A DNA stretch of 33,614 nucleotides, taken from JAADDG01 sp964450755 (GTDB lineage: Bacteria > Campylobacterota > Campylobacteria > Campylobacterales > JAADDG01). The notes beneath the pieces were generated by a model, which was not told the origin of the DNA, did not search any database, and saw only the letters and a program-made list of their open reading frames with translations. Of the stretch, positions 15,939-25,251 are shown in pieces; the stretch's first letter is position 1; the number at the start of each line of letters is the position of its first letter. The DNA is taken from positions 1 through 33,614 of the forward strand of contig CAYVDJ010000106.1 in assembly GCA_964450755.1 (NCBI GenBank), written 5' to 3'. The position numbers and the translations under genes are program-made.

Positions 15939-16868
15939 CTACAGTTTCAGGGCATTTTTCAATATCAAAAGTGCATCTTTATAGATCGGCTCATCGATAA
16001 AACCGTACCTTTCATCCATGAAACCGTTTATACCCCTTTTTGAGTTTGTTTCAAACAGTTTTACGATATGCTCTGCTCTTTCTATCTGTGTGTCGGTTAG
16101 GGAAAATATCCTGTTTGCGATCTCTACCTGAGCCGGTCCCAGACAGGCTTTACACTCAAACCCCATTTTTTTCTCTTTTTCACACCATTTAGTAAATTCA
16201 TCGATATTTTTATAATCCTGATACATAAAGGATATTGGTAAAATATCACTGCTTTTACAATCAATCAAAAATTTACTGAGAATATAATCGATTGTCGGAT
16301 TATCGAAACACAAAAGAGACTGAGGGAGATTCAGAGAATTTAGAAGATCCAAAATTCCAAGATTGGCAGTTGTAAATCTCTTGTCTGTTTTTAGAGATTT
16401 GATATCACCAAATGCCTCCTTTGTTTCCAAAGAGATGTGAAACTCTTTGTCTTTATCCAAAATTTTCAAAACTCTCTCCATATCTTTTGGAGTTTTGACT
16501 TTTGAGACTCTTATCGCATCAAAAGAGAAATCATTTAAAAACTCTATCTCCTCAATTCCCCCTTCATCTATGGGATTTACACGCACTATGATAAAGGATT
16601 TTGATGATTTTAGATGAGATAAAAAGAGAGCTGTTTTGTAAAGCGCCTCTTTTTTTCTCTCTTTTGATATACCGTCTTCAAGATTCAGAGTTATCATATC
16701 TGCCGGTAAATCATCTATCCTGTTTAAATGTTTCAATTTCAGGGGATTTAACATCATATTGGAGCGAAAGAGCTTTTTATCACTCCTGCTCTTTCGCTTC
16801 GTTGAAAAGTGCCTGATAATCTCTTCGTTTTTCAAACCTTCCAAAAACGAGATATCTTCAAATATCAC
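15939..16868 (-). CDS. CitE-like (HpcH/HpaI family) lyase
   Basis: 309 residues. The fold signature of CoA-ester lyases and aldolases is visible: NLEDGISKERK (metal-binding acid), FIIVRVNP, a HISLETKEAFGDI strand and a late GFECKACLGPAQVEIAN segment (compare the GKxAIHPxQ of CitE). The substrate is not evident; such genes in this phylum are annotated as CoA ester lyases. The GTG start lies 2 bp after the stop of the LVIVD protein gene with a GGTGA 9 bases upstream, so the two are probably cotranscribed. The N-terminus is about 30 residues longer than usual, and a start at the Met-Met near residue 38 is possible. No citD or citF partner is present. Confidence 0.78.
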   Translation of the reverse strand: MIFEDISFLEGLKNEEIIRHFSTKRKSRSDKKLFRSNMMLNPLKLKHLNRIDDLPADMITLNLEDGISKERKKEALYKTALFLSHLKSSKSFIIVRVNPIDEGGIEEIEFLNDFSFDAIRVSKVKTPKDMERVLKILDKDKEFHISLETKEAFGDIKSLKTDKRFTTANLGILDLLNSLNLPQSLLCFDNPTIDYILSKFLIDCKSSDILPISFMYQDYKNIDEFTKWCEKEKKMGFECKACLGPAQVEIANRIFSLTDTQIERAEHIVKLFETNSKRGINGFMDERYGFIDEPIYKDALLILKNALKL

Positions 16869-16870
16869 TT

Positions 16871-19800
16871 TTAATCACCGTGAGCTTTTATATCATATTT
16901 TTTTGCCAACCCTTCAAATTCCGGAGTATATACAAAATCCAATATAACGGCACTTCTTGCATATCCGTTATTCAATTTTCCTACCCAGAAATTCTTTCCG
17001 TTGGTATCGGCTTCTCTTCCCAAGAGAGTTCTGTATGCTATTTTGATAAAATCTTCATTGCTTACCGCTTTTGCAACAAACTCATCCGAAGAGAAAAATC
17101 CGTTTGCAATATCCGCCGCCGTTTTTCTTTTGGATTTTAATTCACCCGTCCAGTACTTGACTCCACCTTTGTCCGATACCCTTTGAAGCACAAGATTGTA
17201 AAATCTATCTACAAAAGCTTCTCTCAAATCAGCCGCATCATAAGCTTCTATTCCGTAAGACTGCTGACAGAGATCGGTAAACTCCTGCGACAAAGCCATA
17301 CCGTAAAATATCTGATTTCTCAAAAGCCCTGAAACCTGCATCTGTCTCAACCAGTAAACCAAACCTTCCGGTTCTGGTTCTCTGTTTAAAAGTGTTTGAT
17401 AGGCTCTTGTTACAAATTCCGTATCACTGAGATTTGCCTCTACAAACTCGGCACTGTTAAAGAAATTTTTGGCAACGAAAGTGGCGGTTGCACCGTTTTG
17501 CAAAATTTCAGTCCAATACTTTTTACCGTCCAAATCGGGATTTGCACGATTTAATATCTTTTCATAAAGTCTGTTTACATAAAGTTCAATCTTCGGATCA
17601 ACAGGAATAGCCTCGGCAGCTACCGGATCGGAATCTCCTTTGCTGTTGGTTGATCTTAGTTCATAAGAGTATTTTTTACCTTTGGTCAAACCCGTATCCG
17701 TATATGATGTACTGTTTGCACCGGCTGTATATATCAAAACACTGTCTCTGTAGATTTTAAAACCTGTTTCGTTATTTGAATTATCACTCCATGTAAGTTT
17801 GATACTTTTACTTCCCACAGATACGGCATTGAAGTTTGTCGGAGCGGCAGGTGGCTCTCCTTCGGTAGTTGCAGTTGCGGTTGCAGGAAGAGAATCTCCT
17901 ATATTGTTTGTGGATTTTACCTCATAGGTATATGTCATTCCCGGAATCAGACCGGTATCGGTAAAAGTAGTTACATTTGCCGCTGTTGTAGTGATAAGCG
18001 TTCCGTTTCTAAAAATCTTAAATCCCGTCTCATTATTTGAATTGTCACTCCATGTAAGTTCAATCGTCCGACTGTCTTTTACACTCAATTTCAGATTGGT
18101 TGGACTTGCAGGCATAACCGTCATCGTAACGACCTGTAATCCCTGAGTACTGTTTGCTATATAGACTGTCGAACCGCTTACGGCAGTATCATATGTCGTA
18201 TTTTTTGACGGATAGGTACCAAGATATAAAGGATGCATAGGATCAGAAATATCAAGGACATCCACACCGTCACTGTCATCGGCGGCAAATACATTGTTAC
18301 CGCTTATAGAGATTTTTTTGTATGAATTTGCATCCGTGTCATTGTTTCCGATAACAACAGGATTTGCAGGATCTTTTATATCGATTACCTCCAGACCGGA
18401 ACCTCCGTCAGCCACATAGGCATAATCACCTACAACAACTATACCCATTGCATAACCGTCCGTATCGATACTTCCTACAAGAGGATAACTTGCATTGGAT
18501 ATATCGATGATTTTAACTCCACTCATTCCGTCGGCTATATAGGCATAATTGCCCGATATAAAAATATCTCTTGCAGTACCTTCCGTATCATATACACTTT
18601 TGATTGTGGGATAGGTAGGGACAGAAACATCGACTATCTGAACACCACTCTCTCCCGCAGCCACATAAGCCATACCGTTTTTCTCTTTTACAGCGTATGC
18701 CACGGCATCGCCAAAATCAACTTTCCCTTTTAAAGTCGGATTTGATTTATCGGAAATATCAAGTACAACAAGACCTTTGTCTCCGTCTGCCACATAGGCA
18801 TAACTGCCATCGACAAAAGCATCTTCGGCACTGCCGTCGGTATTGTAACTTCCAAGTTTTTTTATACTGTTTGGATTGGAAACATCCAAAACGGTAAAAC
18901 CCAGTTTTTTATCGGTTATATATAGATAATTTCCATCTATCATAACACTTCTGATTGCTGCGCCTTCGTTGTATTCACCACTGAGCAAAGGACCGTAAAT
19001 AGAACCGCTTGAACCTATATCGATGATTTTAAGTCCTCCGTCATAATCGGCAAGATGAATATAGCTTCCGTTTACGAAGAGTCCTCTTGAGCTTCCGTCG
19101 GTATCAATGGAACCTGTCGAATAGGGAGAAGAGGGATCACTGATATTTACGATCTTGACTCCTCCCGTCCCGCATGAGGCATAAAGATAGTTCCCTTCTA
19201 CCTTTACATCATATACATAACTTCCAAGATCTATCTTGTTATAATGGACAGGAGCATTTTTATCCGTAACATCAACAACTTCCACTCCGTTATAACCGTC
19301 TGCAAAATAGACATAGTTACCGCCTACGGCCAAATTGCTTACAGGAGAGGTATAACTGTAAAAACCTGCCAATGACGGATTTATCTTGCTTGTGGCATTT
19401 ACTATCTGCATACCTTTAAATTTATCTATAACATAGATATAATCCCCACTTGCAGCTACAGCACTTGCAGTTCCGTTTGTATCCACAACACCGCTTACGG
19501 ATATCATATTCATATTTGTCATATCCACGATCTCTACTCCGTATTCGGAAATAGCGATATAAAGATATCCTGCATCTATCGTAAAATCCTCAATCTTTCC
19601 GCTGGTATTTATAGAGGCATAAACACTCAGTGAAGCAGGATCACTTTTGTTTATCATTTTGAGAGATTTATCCTCATCAGAGATAAAGATATAATCATCT
19701 TTAATATCAATATTTGTAAGTTCTTTGTCGGTATCCATTTTGGTTACCAGTTTGGGATCGGAAACATCAGATGTATCAAATACCATCAATCCGTTTTTGG

Positions 19801-19954
19801 TTGCGGTATAGGTATGATTACTGTCTGCAACAGCATCATAATAGACACCTCCAAATGTCGATATCTTATTATATAAGATTTGAGAGTTGGCCGATAAGTT
19901 TACGGCGGCAAAAACTGTAAATAACAAAAAGACTCTAAAAACAGCCTGTTTCAT
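16871..19954 (-). CDS. Secreted LVIVD-repeat, FN3, DUF4214 surface protein
   Basis: 1027 residues with a signal peptide (about 1-22, ending NLSANS). Residues about 45-610 hold 14 LVIVD repeats of roughly 40 residues, each ending in a strand like GVEIVDMTN, GLVVLDISD or GVKIIDISN; such repeats build beta-propellers. Two FN3 domains follow (about 612-700 and 701-785), both with TWSDNSNNETGFKI and similar to each other in DNA. The last 240 residues contain DUF4214-type helical units (FFNSAEFV, YQTLLNREP, FFSSDEFV, YRTLLGREA). Probably surface-exposed in binding or adhesion; no enzyme motif is seen. Strong ribosome site (AAGGAGAAAAGG). First gene of a pair with the CitE-like gene. Confidence 0.88.
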   Translation of the reverse strand: MKQAVFRVFLLFTVFAAVNLSANSQILYNKISTFGGVYYDAVADSNHTYTATKNGLMVFDTSDVSDPKLVTKMDTDKELTNIDIKDDYIFISDEDKSLKMINKSDPASLSVYASINTSGKIEDFTIDAGYLYIAISEYGVEIVDMTNMNMISVSGVVDTNGTASAVAASGDYIYVIDKFKGMQIVNATSKINPSLAGFYSYTSPVSNLAVGGNYVYFADGYNGVEVVDVTDKNAPVHYNKIDLGSYVYDVKVEGNYLYASCGTGGVKIVNISDPSSPYSTGSIDTDGSSRGLFVNGSYIHLADYDGGLKIIDIGSSGSIYGPLLSGEYNEGAAIRSVMIDGNYLYITDKKLGFTVLDVSNPNSIKKLGSYNTDGSAEDAFVDGSYAYVADGDKGLVVLDISDKSNPTLKGKVDFGDAVAYAVKEKNGMAYVAAGESGVQIVDVSVPTYPTIKSVYDTEGTARDIFISGNYAYIADGMSGVKIIDISNASYPLVGSIDTDGYAMGIVVVGDYAYVADGGSGLEVIDIKDPANPVVIGNNDTDANSYKKISISGNNVFAADDSDGVDVLDISDPMHPLYLGTYPSKNTTYDTAVSGSTVYIANSTQGLQVVTMTVMPASPTNLKLSVKDSRTIELTWSDNSNNETGFKIFRNGTLITTTAANVTTFTDTGLIPGMTYTYEVKSTNNIGDSLPATATATTEGEPPAAPTNFNAVSVGSKSIKLTWSDNSNNETGFKIYRDSVLIYTAGANSTSYTDTGLTKGKKYSYELRSTNSKGDSDPVAAEAIPVDPKIELYVNRLYEKILNRANPDLDGKKYWTEILQNGATATFVAKNFFNSAEFVEANLSDTEFVTRAYQTLLNREPEPEGLVYWLRQMQVSGLLRNQIFYGMALSQEFTDLCQQSYGIEAYDAADLREAFVDRFYNLVLQRVSDKGGVKYWTGELKSKRKTAADIANGFFSSDEFVAKAVSNEDFIKIAYRTLLGREADTNGKNFWVGKLNNGYARSAVILDFVYTPEFEGLAKKYDIKAHGD

Positions 19955-20300
19955 CCTTTTCTCCTTGAATTTATTTTATTTTTAATATGTATAAATAATT
20001 TTTAAATCTTTTTAGTTAACTGATAAAAATATAATTAATTGACTTAAAGCCCTTTTATGTTAACTTTTTTTAAAAAAAAGACTCTATTCATTACAAACTT
20101 TAGATTATTTTACCATTTTAATTATTATATTAATATAAAATTTTATTAATTTATTGAATTAATTTGATTTTTTTTTTAAGATTTTATTTACAGATTTTTA
20201 AAAGATAATTTTTTTAGAAAAGCACCGGATTTTTTGAAGATATTGACAAAATTTCGAGAAGAAAAACAGAAAAAAATTTGGGATTAAACAGGATTAAAAA
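19955..20300. other. Long AT-rich intergenic region
   Basis: 346 bp without a credible gene, very AT-rich with poly-T and poly-A tracts. It must hold the promoter of the LVIVD protein gene, but no clear -35/-10 pair stands out; TATACAT lies about 40 bases before the ATG on the minus strand. A near-tandem GGATTAAACA/GGATTAAAAA (20281-20300) adjoins the tRNA 3' end, and the T run there may terminate the tRNA. Confidence 0.6.
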
Positions 20301-20387
20301 TGGTACCGAGGGTCGGACTCGAACCGACACGGGCTAAAGCCCACGAGATTTTGAGTCTCGCGTGTCTACCAGTTTCACCACCCCGGC
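20301..20387 (-). tRNA. tRNA-Leu (anticodon CAA)
   Basis: 87 bases, class II. The anticodon arm is CGAGA, loop CTCAAAA, TCTCG, giving CAA. A long variable arm (GGGCTTTAGCCC), T-arm GGTTCGAGTCC, and a 7-bp acceptor stem GCCGGGG/CCTCGGT with discriminator A are present. The CCA end is encoded. It reads UUG codons. Confidence 0.97.
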
Positions 20388-20425
20388 AAATGCAGTAAAT
20401 ATTTAAGAGAGAGAATTTTAATATC

Positions 20426-20461
20426 AAAAAGCTTAAAAGCTCGTTAAACGAACTCTTAAGC
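20426..20461 (-). terminator. Rho-independent terminator of the HU gene
   Basis: On the minus strand a 13-bp stem (two G-T pairs) with a 5-base TTTAA loop, 20461-20431, is followed directly by TTTTT. It begins 10 bases after the hup stop. Confidence 0.85.
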
Positions 20462-20471
20462 CAAATAAATA

Positions 20472-20747
20472 CTAACTTCCTACCGCTTCTTTCAATTTTT
20501 TACCGACTTTAAATTTCACTCCGATAGATGCCGGAATATCAACTATTTTATCAGTTCCGGGAACTTTGGCTCTTCTTGGAGCTCTTTGGGTAGTGGAGAA
20601 AGTACCAAATCCGATAAAACTCACCTGTTTACCCTCTTTTAAAGCCTCCGTAATAGTATCAAGCGCCGCATCTATAACCAATTGAGTGTCTTTTTTGGAT
20701 AAACCGGCTTTTTCCGATACTGCTTGAATAAATTCTGCTTTTTTCAT
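20472..20747 (-). CDS. hup: HU-family histone-like DNA-binding protein
   Basis: 91 residues from the ATG at 20747, which has AGAAGGA 5 bases upstream and gives MKKAEFIQAVSEKAGLSKKD, the usual HU start. A start at 20834 would add 29 unlike residues and is rejected. The signature GFGTFSTTQRAPRRAKVPGT, the DNA-binding arm and its flank, is intact and the length is exactly that of HU. It compacts and bends DNA. Monocistronic: own terminator downstream and divergent flgL upstream. Confidence 0.96.
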   Translation of the reverse strand: MKKAEFIQAVSEKAGLSKKDTQLVIDAALDTITEALKEGKQVSFIGFGTFSTTQRAPRRAKVPGTDKIVDIPASIGVKFKVGKKLKEAVGS

Positions 20748-20852
20748 ATCAATCCTTCTATATAAAAATCTTAATCTATCCCTTGTTTTGGTGATATACA
20801 GAGTAATTGTACAATGTTTTAAAAAAAATAACAATAATTTTTTGAAAAAATC

Positions 20853-20879
20853 TCAATAAAATCCCAAATTTTCCGATCT
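20853..20879 (+). promoter_or_regulatory. Possible sigma-28 flagellar promoter of flgL
   Basis: TCAATAAA (20853-20860), 11-bp spacer, TCCGATCT (20872-20879), close to the FliA pattern TAAAGTTT-N11-GCCGATAA with a -10 match of 5 of 8. It lies about 75 bases before the flgL ATG. No sigma-54 GG/GC element was seen. Confidence 0.4.
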
Positions 20880-20954
20880 TATAGTATAAAACAGAACCAT
20901 TTTCCCATCAGATACAACTAATTATTATGATAATTTAATTTTATAGGAAAGCGT

Positions 20955-22961
20955 ATGAGAGTTACAAACTCACTCATTTATGCCGGATTTTTGAACGATT
21001 ACAGAAAAAGCAGCAGTTCGTTATCAAAACTTACATCCCAGCTTTCATCGGGCAAAAAGATAGATAACAGTTTTGAAGACAGCTCCGTATATGTAGATAC
21101 GATGAGACTGACCAAAGAACAGTCATCTTTGTTACAGATAAAAGATGTCTCCACACAGGCAAAATCTTTTGCAGACAACAGTGATCAAATCCTCAACCAG
21201 TTTACAAAATCTATGGACAGTTTCAAAAGCAAACTTTTACAGGCAAACAACTCCACCCAGGATGAAACAAGCATAAATGCGATAGCAAACGATCTTGACA
21301 AACTGAGAGAACACATGATGGCTCTTGCCAATACCTCCATAAACGGACAGTTTCTCTTTTCAGGAACGGCGATGAAAAACAAACCCATAGATTCCCAGGG
21401 AAATTATCAGGGCAATGACAAACATCTCACAGCGGTTATATCCGCAGGAGTCGAGGAAGCCTATAACATAACAGGAAAAGAGCTTTTTTTCGGAAAAGAC
21501 AATGATTATAACAAAAAAATAACTACAAATGTAAAACTGTATAACCAATCAGAACTTCACCCCGATATCATGAAAGAGGGGGGAACAAATGCCTCTTCAA
21601 AAGAGATCTATATAACACAAAATGACACTATAAGAGATCTTGTCGGAGATAATGACGATGACGATACAAACAACTCAAACGCTTTTTTCTATATTTACGG
21701 CAAAAAACCAAACGGAGATTCATTCAAAACGAAAATTGAACTCTCAACTGATAAAAGTGTAGGCGATCTGCTCGATAAAATAGCCTTTTCCTACGGAAAT
21801 ACGACAGATAACAAACTTGTCAGCGTAGAGCTTAACAAAAGCGGACAGATTGAGATAAAAGATTTGAAAAACGGCAATGATCAAATAGATTTTTTTATTT
21901 TGGGCGCTATCGATCAAAGCGGCGGAAACGGTGCGGATGTAAATGATATAGACGATTTGACGACCAATAACAATGTCAAAATCACTGAATTTATAAAAAG
22001 CGGTTTCAATCCGATAAGCGGAGTTGATGAAAGAGTTGCCTATGATCGCAACAATTTTCAAAAAAATCAAGACACTTTGACATCAAATGTATCTCAGGTA
22101 ACAAAAGAGGGAGATTTTGCAACAGTCAGCACAAAACTTGTGCAGACTGCCGGAGTTTCAACACTTGATAACAAAACCTTTAACATATCCCTAAAAGATA
22201 TCAACTCAAACTCTCATACGATCACTTTGGATCTGAAAAACAACTCCTCTTTTACGGTTGATTCTACAACATACAATATATACAATGCCGACGGAACTTT
22301 GACAAAAGCGGATGAATTTACATACCGTCAGCTTACCGACATTATCTCAATGACAATGGCAAACAAACTCCCCTCTTCAAACACAAAAGCAGACTATGAC
22401 AATGCGATCACAGAGGCAAGAAAACTTGTAGAATCCAATCTTGATGATGAGGGGAGATTGTATATAAAAGACAAAAGTTCCCAAAATTCCGATATGGAAT
22501 TTTCCATATATGATAAAGAGAGTGATGATTTTACCAAAAGCGATACACCTGTTTTGACTTTTAACTCAAACAATGCTCTAACGATAGACAAACCCTCTCT
22601 TGATATCTTCAAAGATATGCAACAGATGATAGAGAGTGTAAGAGAGGGAAGATTTGAAGCAGACGGAGACAAAGAAAATCCAAGACTGTCGGGAATAGAT
22701 GCGGCAATAGAAAGACTTGATCATATAAGTACCCATATAATAAGAAAACATACAAAAATCGGTTCCATATCAAACTCATTGCAAAATGTTCAGGACAGAA
22801 GTACATATCTGAATCTAAATGTTACAAAAATCAGATCGGAGATAGAAGATGCAGATATTGCAGAAACATTGATGAAATTCAATCAATTAAATATCAACTT
22901 TCAGGCAATGCTTTCATCGATATCCAAAATAAACTCTCTTTCTTTGGTAAACTATATTTAA
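20955..22961 (+). CDS. flgL: Flagellar hook-filament junction protein FlgL
   Basis: 668 residues. The N-terminus (MRVTNSLIYAGFLNDYRKSS, then LSKLTSQLSSGKKI) and the C-terminus (ADIAETLMKFNQLNINFQAM, ending LSLVNYI) are the conserved coiled-coil ends of the flagellin/FlgL family. The protein joins hook (via FlgK) to filament and is exported by the flagellar type III system. It is about twice the length of the enterobacterial protein; the extra middle part (about 210-560) is Asn/Asp-rich, as in other Campylobacterota FlgL, and probably surface exposed. RBS AGGA 7 bases upstream. The preceding region has a possible sigma-28 promoter. No other flagellar gene is in the window. Confidence 0.9.
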   Translation: MRVTNSLIYAGFLNDYRKSSSSLSKLTSQLSSGKKIDNSFEDSSVYVDTMRLTKEQSSLLQIKDVSTQAKSFADNSDQILNQFTKSMDSFKSKLLQANNSTQDETSINAIANDLDKLREHMMALANTSINGQFLFSGTAMKNKPIDSQGNYQGNDKHLTAVISAGVEEAYNITGKELFFGKDNDYNKKITTNVKLYNQSELHPDIMKEGGTNASSKEIYITQNDTIRDLVGDNDDDDTNNSNAFFYIYGKKPNGDSFKTKIELSTDKSVGDLLDKIAFSYGNTTDNKLVSVELNKSGQIEIKDLKNGNDQIDFFILGAIDQSGGNGADVNDIDDLTTNNNVKITEFIKSGFNPISGVDERVAYDRNNFQKNQDTLTSNVSQVTKEGDFATVSTKLVQTAGVSTLDNKTFNISLKDINSNSHTITLDLKNNSSFTVDSTTYNIYNADGTLTKADEFTYRQLTDIISMTMANKLPSSNTKADYDNAITEARKLVESNLDDEGRLYIKDKSSQNSDMEFSIYDKESDDFTKSDTPVLTFNSNNALTIDKPSLDIFKDMQQMIESVREGRFEADGDKENPRLSGIDAAIERLDHISTHIIRKHTKIGSISNSLQNVQDRSTYLNLNVTKIRSEIEDADIAETLMKFNQLNINFQAMLSSISKINSLSLVNYI

Positions 22962-22973
22962 ACTCTGGATTTT

Positions 22974-22982
22974 TGTTATAAT
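22974..22982 (+). promoter_or_regulatory. Extended -10 promoter of ftsK
   Basis: TGTTATAAT (TATAAT 22977-22982) lies 45 bases before the ftsK start, just after the flgL stop. No clear -35. Confidence 0.4.
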
Positions 22983-23027
22983 ATCAATAAACTTTTAGTT
23001 CAACTACGCTTTTTTGGCGGTAATAAA

Positions 23028-25232
23028 TTGTGTAAAGGAAAAGCTATTTTAAGAGAAATTTTATTTATCATTGCAGTTTCACTCTTTTTTTTCTTAGGAC
23101 TTTCCACCGTTTGGCCTGATTTGGGTGTTGTAGGCAGTTACGGAAAAACTCTCGGTCTTTACAACCGTGAGCTTTTTGGTTATATATCATTTATATATCC
23201 CTTTTTAATGCCGGTTCCGATATACTTTTTTTACAAAAATCCCGTCATAAACCAAAAAAAGCTGGAAGTTGTTCTATCATCCGCACTTTTGTTTTTTACC
23301 TTTTTGATCATGCAGGCTGCTTTGTCTTCATCTTTTTTAAAAGGGGAGATAGGATTTTCCATCGTCAATTTTTTCTACGGATATATAGGAACTATCGGAA
23401 TATGGATATTTATACTTATGAATGCCCTATTGTCTTTGACCATCCTGTTTAATCTGAATTTCAATGAGGTCTTTATCTCCATAAAAAACAGATACCATGA
23501 TCTAATATCCTCTTTAAAAGAGAGATTTCCCGCAAAGATAGATGAACCGTTGGAGGAGATCATCATAGATGACGAACCTGAATTTCAGGAAGAGACAAAA
23601 GACAATGAAAAAGAACTTTTTGTGCAACTGCAAGAGGATCTTGAGATACCTCCTCTAAAAGAGCAACAGATACTGCAACTTGACATTCCAAAACAGCAGG
23701 AAGAGACAAATACCAAAAAGGATTTATCACCAAAACAGACATCAAAAACGGAGATTTTAAACGAAATATCCCAAAACAAAAAACTGCTCGATCAGATAGA
23801 AAAAGGAGAAAGTGAAAAACCGAAAAATTTTACCCTCCCCTCTTTGAATCTTCTCCAAGAGGTGAAAATAAAAAAACATCATATCAATGAAGCGGAAATC
23901 GATCAAAAGATAGCAGATCTGCTTGAAAAATTACAAAAATTCAAGATTGAAGGAGATGTGATCAGAACATATTCGGGTCCTGTTGTAACAACTTTTGAGT
24001 TCAGACCCGCTGCCCATATAAAAGTATCCAAAATTTTAACTCTTCAAGATGATCTTGCAATGGCTTTAAAAGCCACAACGATCCGTATTCAGGCACCGGT
24101 TCCGGGAAAAGATGTCGTAGGGATAGAGATACCAAACAACGAAATAGAAACTATTTACCTAAAAGAGATTATTCAAAGCAAAATATTTCAAAAAGCCGCT
24201 TCACCCCTTACCATAGTTTTGGGAAAAGACATAGTAGGCAATCCTTTTGTTACCGATCTGAAAAAACTCCCCCACCTTTTGATAGCAGGAACCACAGGAA
24301 GCGGAAAAAGTGTGGGTATAAACTCTATGCTTTTATCACTTTTATACAAAAATTCTCCCGATCGTGTGAAATTTTTGATGATAGATCCCAAAATGCTGGA
24401 GTTTTCCGTATATAACGATATTCCTCATCTTCTAACACCCGTTATCACCCAGCCAAAACAGGCAATTATCGCTCTTTCAAATATGGTTGTAGAGATGGAG
24501 AGACGATACAAAATAATGAGTAAAACAAAAACCAAAAATATAGAAAGCTATAACATAAAAGCAAAAAGAGAAGGCAAAGAAGAGTTTCCCTATATAGTGA
24601 TCATTATAGACGAACTTGCAGATCTGATGATGACAAGCGGAAAAGAGGCGGAATTTTATATAGCAAGACTAGCACAAATGGCAAGAGCAAGTGGTATCCA
24701 TCTCATCGTTGCCACACAAAGACCCTCCGTTGATGTCGTAACAGGACTTATAAAGGCAAATCTCCCTTCAAGAATAAGTTTCAAAGTGGGACAAAAAATA
24801 GACAGCAAAGTTATTTTGGATTCATTGGGTGCAGAATCTCTTCTTGGAAGAGGCGATATGCTTTTTACACCTCCGGGTATAAACGGGCTGATTCGTCTGC
24901 ACGCTCCTTTTGTCGCGGAAAGTGAGATAGAAAGAATAGTAGAGTTTTTAAAAAGTCAAAGAGAACCACAATATGACGAACAGTTTTTGATGGAAGAGGG
25001 AAAAACCTCTTCAAAAGAGAGTGAACACTCTATGCAAAATGATGATTTTGACGAGCTTTACGATGAGGCTAAAAATATAGTCCTGACAGAGAAAAAAACC
25101 TCTATCAGCTATATCCAAAGAAGACTCCAGATAGGATACAACAGAGCGGCAAGGATAATAGAGCAGCTTGAAATGATGGGTGTTTTATCACCGCCGAACA
25201 ACAAAGGTCACAGAGAAATCCTCTCTTCCTAA
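23028..25232 (+). CDS. ftsK: DNA translocase FtsK
   Basis: 734 residues. Start TTG at 23028 has no ATG alternative nearby and places the first of about four N-terminal membrane helices correctly. A charged linker (about 165-280) leads to the RecA-like motor: Walker A GTTGSGKS (421-428), Walker B IVIIIDELADLMM, then ATQRPSVDVVTG. The last 65 residues are the winged-helix gamma domain (SISYIQRRLQIGYNRAARII, followed by GVLSPPNNKGHREIL), which reads polar KOPS-type sequences. It pumps the terminus DNA across the division septum and supports dimer resolution. It follows flgL by 66 bp, with its own -10 element, and ends at a hairpin shared with the convergent ribF. Confidence 0.96.
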   Translation: MCKGKAILREILFIIAVSLFFFLGLSTVWPDLGVVGSYGKTLGLYNRELFGYISFIYPFLMPVPIYFFYKNPVINQKKLEVVLSSALLFFTFLIMQAALSSSFLKGEIGFSIVNFFYGYIGTIGIWIFILMNALLSLTILFNLNFNEVFISIKNRYHDLISSLKERFPAKIDEPLEEIIIDDEPEFQEETKDNEKELFVQLQEDLEIPPLKEQQILQLDIPKQQEETNTKKDLSPKQTSKTEILNEISQNKKLLDQIEKGESEKPKNFTLPSLNLLQEVKIKKHHINEAEIDQKIADLLEKLQKFKIEGDVIRTYSGPVVTTFEFRPAAHIKVSKILTLQDDLAMALKATTIRIQAPVPGKDVVGIEIPNNEIETIYLKEIIQSKIFQKAASPLTIVLGKDIVGNPFVTDLKKLPHLLIAGTTGSGKSVGINSMLLSLLYKNSPDRVKFLMIDPKMLEFSVYNDIPHLLTPVITQPKQAIIALSNMVVEMERRYKIMSKTKTKNIESYNIKAKREGKEEFPYIVIIIDELADLMMTSGKEAEFYIARLAQMARASGIHLIVATQRPSVDVVTGLIKANLPSRISFKVGQKIDSKVILDSLGAESLLGRGDMLFTPPGINGLIRLHAPFVAESEIERIVEFLKSQREPQYDEQFLMEEGKTSSKESEHSMQNDDFDELYDEAKNIVLTEKKTSISYIQRRLQIGYNRAARIIEQLEMMGVLSPPNNKGHREILSS

Positions 25233-25251
25233 GAAGGTAAAAGAGGATTTT
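25218..25251 (+). terminator. Terminator between ftsK and ribF
   Basis: ATCCTCT (25218-25224) pairs with AGAGGAT (25242-25248), with an inner TTC/GAA helix, then TTTT. It overlaps the last ftsK codons and the ribF stop. Confidence 0.55.

Noticed and set aside
15818..16000. 60-residue plus-strand ORF between brnT and the CitE-like gene
   Set aside because: It runs through the inverted repeats and the end of the CitE-like gene, with no known motif.
20748..20834. 29-residue extension of HU
   Set aside because: It lacks HU similarity; the start at 20747 has AGAAGGA and gives the standard 91 residues.
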